DNA of 13,062 bases, from assembly GCA_003694875.1 (NCBI GenBank), contig RFJN01000190.1, forward strand, positions 1-13,062, read 5' to 3'. The first letter of the stretch is position 1. Each line of letters begins with the position of its first letter. Origin of the DNA: Planctomycetota bacterium. GTDB lineage: Bacteria; Planctomycetota; J058; J103. A program made the position numbers and the translations under genes. The notes below the pieces were generated by a model that saw only the letters and a program-made list of their open reading frames with translations, searched no databases and was not told the DNA's origin. Below, one piece after another: positions 1-5,723 of this stretch.

Positions 1-1
1 C

Positions 2-292
2 GAGGCGAGCGAGGCCTGGCGGCCGCTGCTGTCGCTCGCCGCACCGCCGGTCGACGCACTGATCGCGCTCGCGAAGGTGGCCGAGCACCGGCTGCGCGCG
101 CTGGATCTCGCCGAACGCGCGAGCGTGGCGGCGCTGAGCGCGCTGCGGCGCGGCACCGACCCGCGGGACGCGCGGCGGCGACAGCGGCTCGAGGCGGCGC
201 TGCGCCATCGGCTCGGGCGTCTCGAGCGCAAGCGCACCCGGCAGCGGGGTGCGACGCCCACCCCGGGCTGCCCCCGCGGCGACTGGGGCTGA
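2..292 (+). CDS. C-terminal fragment of an unrecognised Ala/Arg/Leu-rich protein
   Basis: This is the last 96 codons of a gene that begins before the left edge; it ends at a TGA at 290-292. The frame is open from base 2, and nearly every codon ends in G or C, as in the sure genes of the window, which supports real coding. The visible protein begins EASEAWRPLLSLAAPP and continues as amphipathic, helix-prone sequence rich in Leu, Ala and Arg, with a basic stretch (LGRLERKRTRQRG) near the end and a short Pro/Gly tail. A GTG at 77 could start a 71-residue protein, but coding bias continues upstream of it, so a truncated longer gene is more likely. I do not recognise the family. No terminator is evident after the stop. 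Confidence 0.6.
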   Translation, partial: EASEAWRPLLSLAAPPVDALIALAKVAEHRLRALDLAERASVAALSALRRGTDPRDARRRQRLEAALRHRLGRLERKRTRQRGATPTPGCPRGDWG

Positions 293-451
293 ACATCGCA
301 CGCCTCGGCGGGCGCGGTAGCCGATGGCAGCGCAGCGGCGGGCGGAGCGCGGGTGTGCGCTCGCGACGCACGGCGGACCGCGTCCGGTTGCACGCGGCCG
401 CTCCGTCCGCGCGCCGTTGCGTCCCCCACGTCTCCGGCACCGGGGCCACCC

Positions 452-470
452 GGGCGGCCGGGCGGGCGGG
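452..470 (+). other. Potential G-quadruplex motif
   Basis: Four runs of GGG (452-454, 460-462, 464-466, 468-470) are separated by loops of 5, 1 and 1 bases. This meets the usual G3+N1-7 four-tract rule. It lies in the non-coding gap. In such GC-rich DNA it may be there by chance. Confidence 0.4.
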
Positions 471-571
471 TAGATCGCCACGCCGCGGAGCGACAGCGAA
501 CGCGTCCGAGAGCGGTGTCGTCCCGTTCGCCGCCTCGTTCCCGCCGACCGACCGTGCAGCAACGGAGTTGC

Positions 572-664
572 TGGGTTCGTCGGTTCCTCATGATCCTCTC
601 AGCGCTGCGACCCGCGCGCGCCCGCGGCCCGGATCGAAAAGACAATGAGGAACCGAGGAACCCA
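572..664. repeat. 20-bp imperfect inverted repeat built of 8-bp units
   Basis: The left arm TGGGTTCGTCGGTTCCTCAT (572-591) pairs with the right arm ATGAGGAACCGAGGAACCCA (645-664) at 19 of 20 positions, across a 53-bp GC-rich spacer. Pairing extends imperfectly outward: a CAACG near 560 matches CGTTG at 671-675. The right arm is itself a run of the 8-mer GAGGAACC, repeated and followed by the variant CAGGAATC. The structure could be a REP/MITE-like element or the closing stem of a structured RNA. No transposase lies beside it and no target-site duplication was recognised. Confidence 0.6.
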
Positions 665-721
665 GGAATCGTTGGTCGACCACGATCTCGAGACGCGCAT
701 GCGTGCCGACGAGTTCGACGA

Positions 722-738
722 CGGTTGCCTCGCAACCG
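722..738. repeat. Perfect 7-bp hairpin
   Basis: CGGTTGC (722-728) and GCAACCG (732-738) are perfectly complementary around a CTC loop. It lies in the non-coding gap between the larger repeats at 572-664 and 846-882. There is no T-run on either side, so it does not look like an intrinsic terminator. Confidence 0.45.
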
Positions 739-845
739 CGCAAGACAGACCTGGCGATCTCTCTGCCACACCGGCCGGCGGCGGGGTGGAACGGATCGTC
801 GGGACGAGAACAGCGTCGCGCGGCGCAATGCCAACCCCGAACGGA

Positions 846-882
846 GCGGGTGCGGGCGGGGATCATCCCCGCCCACACCCGC
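846..882 (-). terminator. Very stable GC hairpin, possible 3' end of the TPR operon
   Basis: Bases 846-863 pair with 865-882 at 17 of 18 positions around a single central base; the only mismatch is 853/875, and a further 3 bp (842-844 with 884-886) can pair outside one mismatch. The hairpin lies about 120 bases beyond the stop codon of the minus-strand TPR gene, so it could stop or protect that transcript. A second small hairpin (898-903 with 914-919) lies between it and the stop. No U-run follows on the minus strand, so a classical Rho-independent terminator is not shown; it may instead be a 3'-stabilising stem or part of a structured RNA. Confidence 0.35.
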
Positions 883-1000
883 CCGGTCCGCACACGCCGT
901 TGCACCGCTCACCGCAACGCTCGGGCACCAGGCCTCTCCCCTCGCCCGCACCGTCGCCGTGCACCGGAATCAGGGGACGATCCGTCGGCCGCGGCGCCGA

Positions 1001-2161
1001 TCAACCCGCCGGCTCGTCGAGCAATCGGCGGATCTCGGGCTGCAGGTCGAAGAAGCGCCGGTGATCGAGCTTCACCTCCTGCCGGAAGCAGGCGATCGCC
1101 TCGTCGCGGCGCCCGAGCCGCTCGAGCAGCAGCACCCCCTTGTTGTGCCACAGCGCCGGCGCTCGCACGTTGTGCTCGAGTCCCCGCTCGTAGTTGGCGA
1201 GCGCTTCCTCGTAGCGCTCGAGCCGCTCCAGGATCACGCCCCGGTTGCACCACGCCTCGGGCGCCTCGGGCCGCAACGCCACCGCGCGATCGAGCTCGGC
1301 GAGCGCGCGCTCGAGCTCACCCGCCACCATGTGCCCGGTACCGGTGCAGATCGCTCCGCGCGCCTCGTCCCCGGTGCAGGCGAGCGCACGCCCCTTGAGG
1401 CGCCACGCGGCGGCGTCGTCGCGGTCGCGGCCGAGCAGCAGCTCCGCGATCTCGATCGCCTTGCTCGCCTGCCCGATCTCGCAGCCGATCTCGCCCGTCT
1501 CGAGCAGCCACGCCCGCTCGGCCTCGTCCGCCCCGCGGATCCGGATCGCCGAGGCGTACATCGACCACGCGTCGCTCAGCCGCCCGAGCGCGCGCAGACA
1601 CCGCCCGCGCTCGACCAGCGCCTCGGGATACCGCGGCTGTACGGCACAGGCGTGGCGCGCCGCCTCGAGTGCCGCCTCGAGCCGGCCGAGTTCCCGCAGC
1701 GTCTCGGCCCGGTGCAACCACGGCGCGCCCTCGCGCGGGCGCAGCTCGGCAGCGCGCTCGAAGCGCGCGAGCGCCTCCTCCCGCCGCCCGAGCGCACGTT
1801 CCGCAAGACCTGCTGCCAACCAGAGCCCGGGCTCGTCGGGGTGCTGCTCGAGCGCGGCCTCGCAACGCTCGAGCGCCTCGCGCGGCCGATCGAGCCGCCC
1901 GAGCGTCTTGGCCGCGTTGACCGCGGCCGTCACATTGGCGGGCTCATGCGCGAGCGCCCGCTCGAAGCGCTCGAGCGCACGCTCGAGCTCGCCGGCGCGA
2001 AAGAACATCACGCCGCACTCGAGTTGGAGCATGTCCGGCGCGTCGCTCAACGCCGCCGCGCGGTCGAACTCGGTCGCCGCCGCCTCGAGCCGGCCCGCCT
2101 CGTACAGCACCCACGCCTTCTTGCGCAGGGTCTCGATCCGTCGCGAGGCGAAGTCGCTCAC
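1001..2161 (-). CDS. Tetratricopeptide repeat (TPR) protein
   Basis: The protein has 386 residues and is almost wholly TPR repeats, which form helical scaffolds that bind other proteins. At least eight 34-residue-type units are visible, for example GELERALERFERALAHEP (57-74), GRREEALARFERAAELRP (125-142), GRLEAALEAARHACAVQP (159-176) and RYEEALANYERGLEHN (316-331). The unit at about 262-282 is irregular (CTGDEARGAICTGTG), giving an insertion between two repeats. There is no signal peptide or membrane helix, so it is probably cytoplasmic. The start is the GTG at 2159-2161, which shares the GTGA overlap with the stop of the upstream zinc-ribbon gene. This arrangement suggests translational coupling and a functional link. 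TPR and operon membership are sure; the binding partner is unknown, with the upstream gene product the natural candidate. Confidence 0.9.
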   Translation of the reverse strand: MSDFASRRIETLRKKAWVLYEAGRLEAAATEFDRAAALSDAPDMLQLECGVMFFRAGELERALERFERALAHEPANVTAAVNAAKTLGRLDRPREALERCEAALEQHPDEPGLWLAAGLAERALGRREEALARFERAAELRPREGAPWLHRAETLRELGRLEAALEAARHACAVQPRYPEALVERGRCLRALGRLSDAWSMYASAIRIRGADEAERAWLLETGEIGCEIGQASKAIEIAELLLGRDRDDAAAWRLKGRALACTGDEARGAICTGTGHMVAGELERALAELDRAVALRPEAPEAWCNRGVILERLERYEEALANYERGLEHNVRAPALWHNKGVLLLERLGRRDEAIACFRQEVKLDHRRFFDLQPEIRRLLDEPAG

Positions 2162-4080
2162 TTCTCGTCCCGGATCACCTTGACCTTGATGTCGCGCAAC
2201 CGCACCACCCCATTGGGGCCCACCCCGAACACGACACCGCCGTTCCAGGAATCGTGCGCGTCGAAGCCGATTCGCCGCCGCTGCCCGTTGGGCAGCACCT
2301 GCTCGAACGCGTCGTCACCATCGCCGTACACGAGCACCGTCAGCTCGTGCCACTGCCCGTCCGCGATCAGCTCCGGCTCGAGCTGCACGAACGCGCGGCC
2401 GTTGGAACGCACACCGAAGAACAGCTCGCCGCGCTCGATCTTGTAGGCGAAGTGCACGTAGTAGTCCGCCCAGCTCGGCTTGCCGACCCCGGCAAGCGCC
2501 GCGATCTTGCCGTTGCCGAGCGGGGTGGAGGGAGCACGGCAGACCAGTTCCTTGCCCTCGGTGACCCACGCCTCCTTGGGTGTGGGCTCGGGCAGCTTCC
2601 AGATGAACAGATCGACGCCCTGCCCCTCCCAGCGCTCGTTCGCGACGCGGGCGAGATCCTTGCGCTTCTTCTCCGCGCGCGCCGCCGCGATCCGCTGCTT
2701 CTCGGCCTGCTCGGCCGCGCGCACCGCCGCGAGCGCCGCCTCCTTGCCCGCCTTGTCGCCACCGGCGCCGAGTTCGCGAATCCGGTCCTGCACCTTCTTC
2801 GCCCACGGGGTGCCGCGGTGCGTCTCGAGGTCGAAGCCCTCGAGCACCCCGATCGCACGCTCGGTCTGCCCCTCGCCGGCCAGCTCGTCCGCCCGCGCAA
2901 GCAGCGGCTCGGCCTCGAGACGGGCGAGCACGAGCTTCTCGAGCCGCTCGATCGCCGGCTTGCCGATCTCCTTCCACGCCTCGGCCGCGCGCACCTCCTG
3001 CGAGGCCGAACTCCACAGATCGAGTGCCGCGGTAATCTCGCCCTTGTCCTCGAGCTCCTTCGCCTTCTTCGCGAGTGTCTCGAGTGCGGCTTTCGCCGCG
3101 TCGCGCTGCGCGATCTTGAGCCGCTCGATCTCGGCGTCCACCTTCTCCGCCCAGCTCGGCGTCATCTCGGAACGCAGCCGCGACCACTGCCGGATCGCGG
3201 CCGCGTAGCCGTCCTTGGGCGGATCGCCGATCGCCTGCTTCGTCTCCTCGAACAGCTCCTGTGCCGCCTGCTCCTGTTCGAGTGCGGTGCTCGAGGCGAG
3301 CTGCGTGCCGCCGTCGGCCTTGTCGCTCTTGGTCTCCTTGCTGCCGCCGAACACCACGAGGACAAGGATCACCGCCAGCACCGCGGCGCCCACGCCCCCC
3401 CACAGCCACAGCTTCTTGCGATCGCCGCCGAGTGCCGCCTCCATGGAGCCGCTTCCGGAACGACGCCGGCTCGAGGAGACGCGCCGCTTGCGCTTGACGA
3501 CCTTGCTCGGGTCGACGTCGCCGAGTTCGGCGCGGGTGCGTGCGCGCCGCTTCACCACCTTGCGACCACCGGCCGCCGTCCCCTTGCTCGACGTCGCAGC
3601 ACCCTTCCTGGCGGGTTTCACCCCGGCCCGGGCCGCTACCGAGCCCGCCGCCTTGGCCTTCGCCCGAACCTTCGCCTTGCCCGCACCGGCCTTCGCGCTG
3701 GTGTCGGCCGCCCGCGGCCGCTTGCCGACCGCCTTGGCTGCCTTCGCCCCGATCTCGGACGACCGGCCCGCCGCGGCGGCCTTGGGCCGCGCCGTTCCCG
3801 CCGCGCGTCTCGCCGCCCGCTTCGTCGCCGTGGGCTGCGCGGACTTCGCGCTCTTCGCGGCGCTCTCCCCACCGGCGGGCGCTCCGTTGCCCCCCGCCTT
3901 CGCCGCCGCGGGCGCGCCCGCCGCCTTGCCCTGGCGCTTTTCCTGCTTGCCGATCAGCGGCAGCACGTCCTGCTTGCACTCGCCACAGTAGTACGCACCG
4001 TCGTACGCGAGCGCCTCGCCGGAGTCGATCTGCTCGGAGGCGAGCTTCGTGCCGCAACTGTCGCAGTAGGCGGATGCCAT
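2158..4080 (-). CDS. Zinc-ribbon / H1-like basic / single-TM / coiled-coil protein with LamG-DUF1080-like C-terminus
   Basis: The protein has 640 residues, starting at the ATG at 4078-4080 with GAGG nine bases upstream; a longer in-frame start exists but lacks support. In order: a treble-clef or zinc-ribbon motif with Cys6, Cys9, Cys32 and Cys35 (CDSC...CGEC); an Ala/Lys/Arg/Pro low-complexity region at about 45-210 resembling bacterial histone-H1-like tails; one transmembrane helix at about 224-246; an Ala/Glu/Lys-rich helical and coiled-coil region at about 265-475; and a beta-rich domain at about 485-640 resembling DUF1080/LamG concanavalin-like folds (ADYYVHFAYKIERGELFFGV, ADGQWHELTVLVYG). 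The basic region before the helix suggests an N-in topology with the C-terminal domain outside the cytoplasm. It is the first gene of a two-gene operon with the TPR gene and is divergent from htrA. Its function is unknown; a trans-envelope scaffold or glycan-binding role is inference. Confidence 0.85.
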   Translation of the reverse strand: MASAYCDSCGTKLASEQIDSGEALAYDGAYYCGECKQDVLPLIGKQEKRQGKAAGAPAAAKAGGNGAPAGGESAAKSAKSAQPTATKRAARRAAGTARPKAAAAGRSSEIGAKAAKAVGKRPRAADTSAKAGAGKAKVRAKAKAAGSVAARAGVKPARKGAATSSKGTAAGGRKVVKRRARTRAELGDVDPSKVVKRKRRVSSSRRRSGSGSMEAALGGDRKKLWLWGGVGAAVLAVILVLVVFGGSKETKSDKADGGTQLASSTALEQEQAAQELFEETKQAIGDPPKDGYAAAIRQWSRLRSEMTPSWAEKVDAEIERLKIAQRDAAKAALETLAKKAKELEDKGEITAALDLWSSASQEVRAAEAWKEIGKPAIERLEKLVLARLEAEPLLARADELAGEGQTERAIGVLEGFDLETHRGTPWAKKVQDRIRELGAGGDKAGKEAALAAVRAAEQAEKQRIAAARAEKKRKDLARVANERWEGQGVDLFIWKLPEPTPKEAWVTEGKELVCRAPSTPLGNGKIAALAGVGKPSWADYYVHFAYKIERGELFFGVRSNGRAFVQLEPELIADGQWHELTVLVYGDGDDAFEQVLPNGQRRRIGFDAHDSWNGGVVFGVGPNGVVRLRDIKVKVIRDEK

Positions 4081-4175
4081 GGATCCGGACCTCGGAAGAA
4101 GACTGTCCGTCCGCCACACACCGCACCACGCGCCGGCGCAGGCCGAACGGAACCCCGCGGAAAACAAGCCTGCCA

Positions 4176-4204
4176 ATCGTATGCGAACGGGCAGGGGGCT
4201 TCAA
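4176..4204 (-). promoter_or_regulatory. Sigma70-like promoter for the zinc-ribbon/TPR operon
   Basis: On the minus strand, TTGAAG (4204-4199) and TACGAT (4181-4176) are separated by exactly 17 bases. Each hexamer matches 4 of 6 bases of the consensus. Transcription would begin near 4168 and leave a leader of about 90 bases before the ATG at 4080. This is the best-spaced pair I found in the divergent gap; it is not experimentally shown. Confidence 0.5.
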
Positions 4205-4257
4205 GACGGCGCACGGAGGGCAGCGCCTCTCTATCAGCACTCCCGCCTTCCACGTAT

Positions 4258-4273
4258 CCTCTGGATGCAGAGG
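4258..4273 (+). promoter_or_regulatory. Short hairpin upstream of the HtrA gene
   Basis: CCTCTG (4258-4263) and CAGAGG (4268-4273) are perfectly complementary around a GATG loop. It lies 39 bases before the ATG of the HtrA gene, probably in its leader or at its promoter. It may be an operator or an mRNA leader hairpin, or may have arisen by chance. Confidence 0.3.
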
Positions 4274-4312
4274 CACGCACAGCAGGCAAGAACAAGGAGT
4301 TGACAAAGGCCC

Positions 4313-5467
4313 ATGCCGCAACACGACCGAACCGTCCATCCCCACGACTGGCCTCCCGCGCCGGCGGCTGCGCGACGCCGGGGCCCGGGAGCCCTCGTGT
4401 GGCTGCTCGTGGGCTTTCTGATCGCCTGGTCGCTCGGCGATCTCGGCTGGGTGCGGCGTCGACTGTACGCCGCCGACGCGAAGCCGCGCGCGGTGACCGC
4501 CCGCGGACAGCTCGCCGACGACGAACGCTCGCAGATCGAGATCTTCGAGCGCACCGCCCCGAGCGTCGTCTACATCACCAACGTCGGGGTCCGCATCGAC
4601 CGCTTCACCCTGAACGCGTTCCGCATCCCGCAGGGCACCGGCACCGGCTTCGTCTGGGACGACGAGGGACACATCGTCACCAACTTCCACGTGGTGCGCG
4701 GCGCGAACGAACTCACGGTGCGGCTGTCCGACGGCACCGAACTGCCGGCGAAGATCGTCGGCCTCGCCCCCGAGAAGGATCTCGCGGTGCTGCGCGTCGA
4801 TCCGGGGCTGCACCGCCTGCCCAAGATCGCGATCGGCACCTCGTCCGATCTCAAGGTCGGACAGAAGGTCTTTGCGATCGGCAACCCGTTCGGACTCGAC
4901 CACACCATGACGTCCGGGATCGTGAGCGCGCTCGGGCGACAGATCGAGGGCGCGGGCGGGCGCGTGATCGAGGGGGTGATCCAGACCGACGCCGCGATCA
5001 ATCCGGGCAACAGCGGCGGGCCGCTTCTCGACAGCGCCGGACGGTGCATCGGCGTGAACACCGCAATCCTGAGCCGCACCGGGCAGCACGCGGGGGTCGG
5101 GTTCGCGGTCCCGATCGACACGGTCAACCGCGTCGTTCCGCAGCTGATCGCCCACGGCCGCATCATGCGTCCCACCCTCGGGGTCCGGGTCGCACCGGAC
5201 GGCTGGCTGCGGCGACCGGGCGTGCTCGTGCTCGAGGTCCTGCCGGGAAGCGGCGCGGAGAAGGCCGGTCTGCGCGGTACCCGCCGCTACGGCCGGCTGC
5301 TCGAGCTCGGCGACGTGATCACAAGGATCGACGACACCCCGATCGAGACGTCGGACGACCTGTTCAACGCGCTCGAGAAGAAGACCGCGGGCGAGCGGGT
5401 GACGGTCCACTACCTGCGGGATGGGAAAGAGCACGAGACGAGCGTGCAACTCGGCGAGGCACGCTGA
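4313..5467 (+). CDS. DegP/HtrA-family serine protease with one PDZ domain
   Basis: The protein has 384 residues and is a membrane-anchored HtrA (S1C) protease that would degrade misfolded periplasmic proteins. After a Pro/Arg-rich cytoplasmic N-terminus, one hydrophobic helix at about 27-43 acts as an uncleaved anchor or signal. The trypsin-like domain (about 70-280) shows the full triad: His126 in TNFHVV, Asp156 in EKDLAVLRV and Ser234 in GNSGGPLL. One PDZ domain follows at about 285-380 (RPTLGVRV, LELGDVITRIDDTPI). A single PDZ makes it closer to DegS or short HtrA proteins than to two-PDZ DegP. The ATG at 4313 is used; AAGGAG at 4294-4299 is rather far (13 bases), and AAAGG at 4305-4309 is close. 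It is divergent from the zinc-ribbon operon and probably monocistronic. The family is certain; the subtype and targets are not. Confidence 0.96.
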   Translation: MPQHDRTVHPHDWPPAPAAARRRGPGALVWLLVGFLIAWSLGDLGWVRRRLYAADAKPRAVTARGQLADDERSQIEIFERTAPSVVYITNVGVRIDRFTLNAFRIPQGTGTGFVWDDEGHIVTNFHVVRGANELTVRLSDGTELPAKIVGLAPEKDLAVLRVDPGLHRLPKIAIGTSSDLKVGQKVFAIGNPFGLDHTMTSGIVSALGRQIEGAGGRVIEGVIQTDAAINPGNSGGPLLDSAGRCIGVNTAILSRTGQHAGVGFAVPIDTVNRVVPQLIAHGRIMRPTLGVRVAPDGWLRRPGVLVLEVLPGSGAEKAGLRGTRRYGRLLELGDVITRIDDTPIETSDDLFNALEKKTAGERVTVHYLRDGKEHETSVQLGEAR

Positions 5468-5491
5468 GGCCCACGGGCGACGGATGGTTGC

Positions 5492-5514
5492 AAGGGGGAG
5501 ACCCCGCCCCCTTT
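5492..5514 (+). terminator. Weak intrinsic terminator after the HtrA gene
   Basis: AAGGGGG (5492-5498) pairs perfectly with CCCCCTT (5507-5513) across an 8-base loop, and one more T follows. The stem starts 24 bases after the HtrA stop codon. The T-run is short (three in all), so termination may be partial. Confidence 0.5.
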
Positions 5515-5590
5515 CCAGGACGCCAAGGCCGCCCGGCGGACGTGCAACAACGCTGGCACACCCGCCCCCTCGCTCGCAGATCACGCCACC

Positions 5591-5664
5591 CGAATCACGT
5601 ACAACACAATACGTTACAAAATTCCCCTTGCCTTCCCCGAAATCGTGGGTGTAACGTGGATTCG
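5591..5664. promoter_or_regulatory. Interlocked inverted repeats upstream of the giant lipoprotein gene
   Basis: The right element at 5651-5664 contains GTAACGT and, overlapping it, ACGTGGATTCG. Its reverse complement is found to the left in two pieces: CGAATCACGT (5591-5600, one base shorter) and ACGTTAC (5611-5617, exact over 7 bp). The right element overlaps the probable -10 box at 5650-5655. Binding or looping between these sites could control the gene starting at 5724. No known regulator motif is recognised. Confidence 0.35.
5628..5655 (+). promoter_or_regulatory. Probable sigma70-like promoter for the giant lipoprotein gene
   Basis: TTGCCT (5628-5633) and TGTAAC (5650-5655) are 16 bases apart, each matching 4 of 6 consensus bases. 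The surrounding 5595-5630 stretch is unusually AT-rich for this window, which fits a promoter. Transcription would start near 5662 and give a leader of about 60 bases. Confidence 0.4.
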
Positions 5665-5723
5665 TCAGCGCGGTTCGACAGCTTGCCTCGCTTGGAGTCC
5701 CCCCACCGTCCGGAGGCTCTTCC

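Larger units (their letters stand above)
293..1000. other. 708-bp non-coding, hairpin-rich region
   Basis: No open frame here has the strong G/C third-position bias of the real genes, so I treat the stretch as non-coding. It contains a G-quadruplex motif at 452-470, a long imperfect inverted repeat at 572-664, a palindrome centred on TGGTCGACCA at 674-683, a perfect 7-bp hairpin at 722-738, a very stable GC hairpin at 846-882 and a 6-bp hairpin at 898-919. It lies downstream of the plus-strand gene ending at 292 and of the minus-strand TPR gene ending at 1001, so part of it probably serves as a convergent 3' region. The density of hairpins is more than one terminator needs. It could hold a structured RNA or a REP-like repeat cluster; I cannot assign either. 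Confidence 0.55.

Noticed and set aside
588..905. Minus-strand open frame of 105 residues in the non-coding gap
   Set aside because: Third codon positions are mixed, unlike the neighbours, and the start codon is GTG without a ribosome site. Its only striking part is the translation of the inverted repeat itself. A small real gene cannot be fully excluded.
1001..2161. Very frequent CTCGAG palindromes on the strand of the TPR gene
   Set aside because: They arise from repeated Leu-Glu and Glu-Arg codons of the TPR units in a GC-rich genome, not from a DNA-level repeat element.
353..2446. Long plus-strand open frame of 697 residues
   Set aside because: It is antisense to the clear TPR gene, is Arg/Pro/Ser-rich without recognisable domains, and its codon third positions do not show the host bias. 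It is a typical GC-rich shadow frame.
4300..4305. Exact TTGACA -35 hexamer just before the HtrA start
   Set aside because: The position 17 bases downstream (ACGACC) is not a -10 box and lies inside the coding region. It is probably a chance match in the leader.
5468..5723. Possible small gene between htrA and the giant gene
   Set aside because: The short frames here lack a ribosome site and coding bias. The stretch is explained by a terminator, a promoter and inverted repeats.
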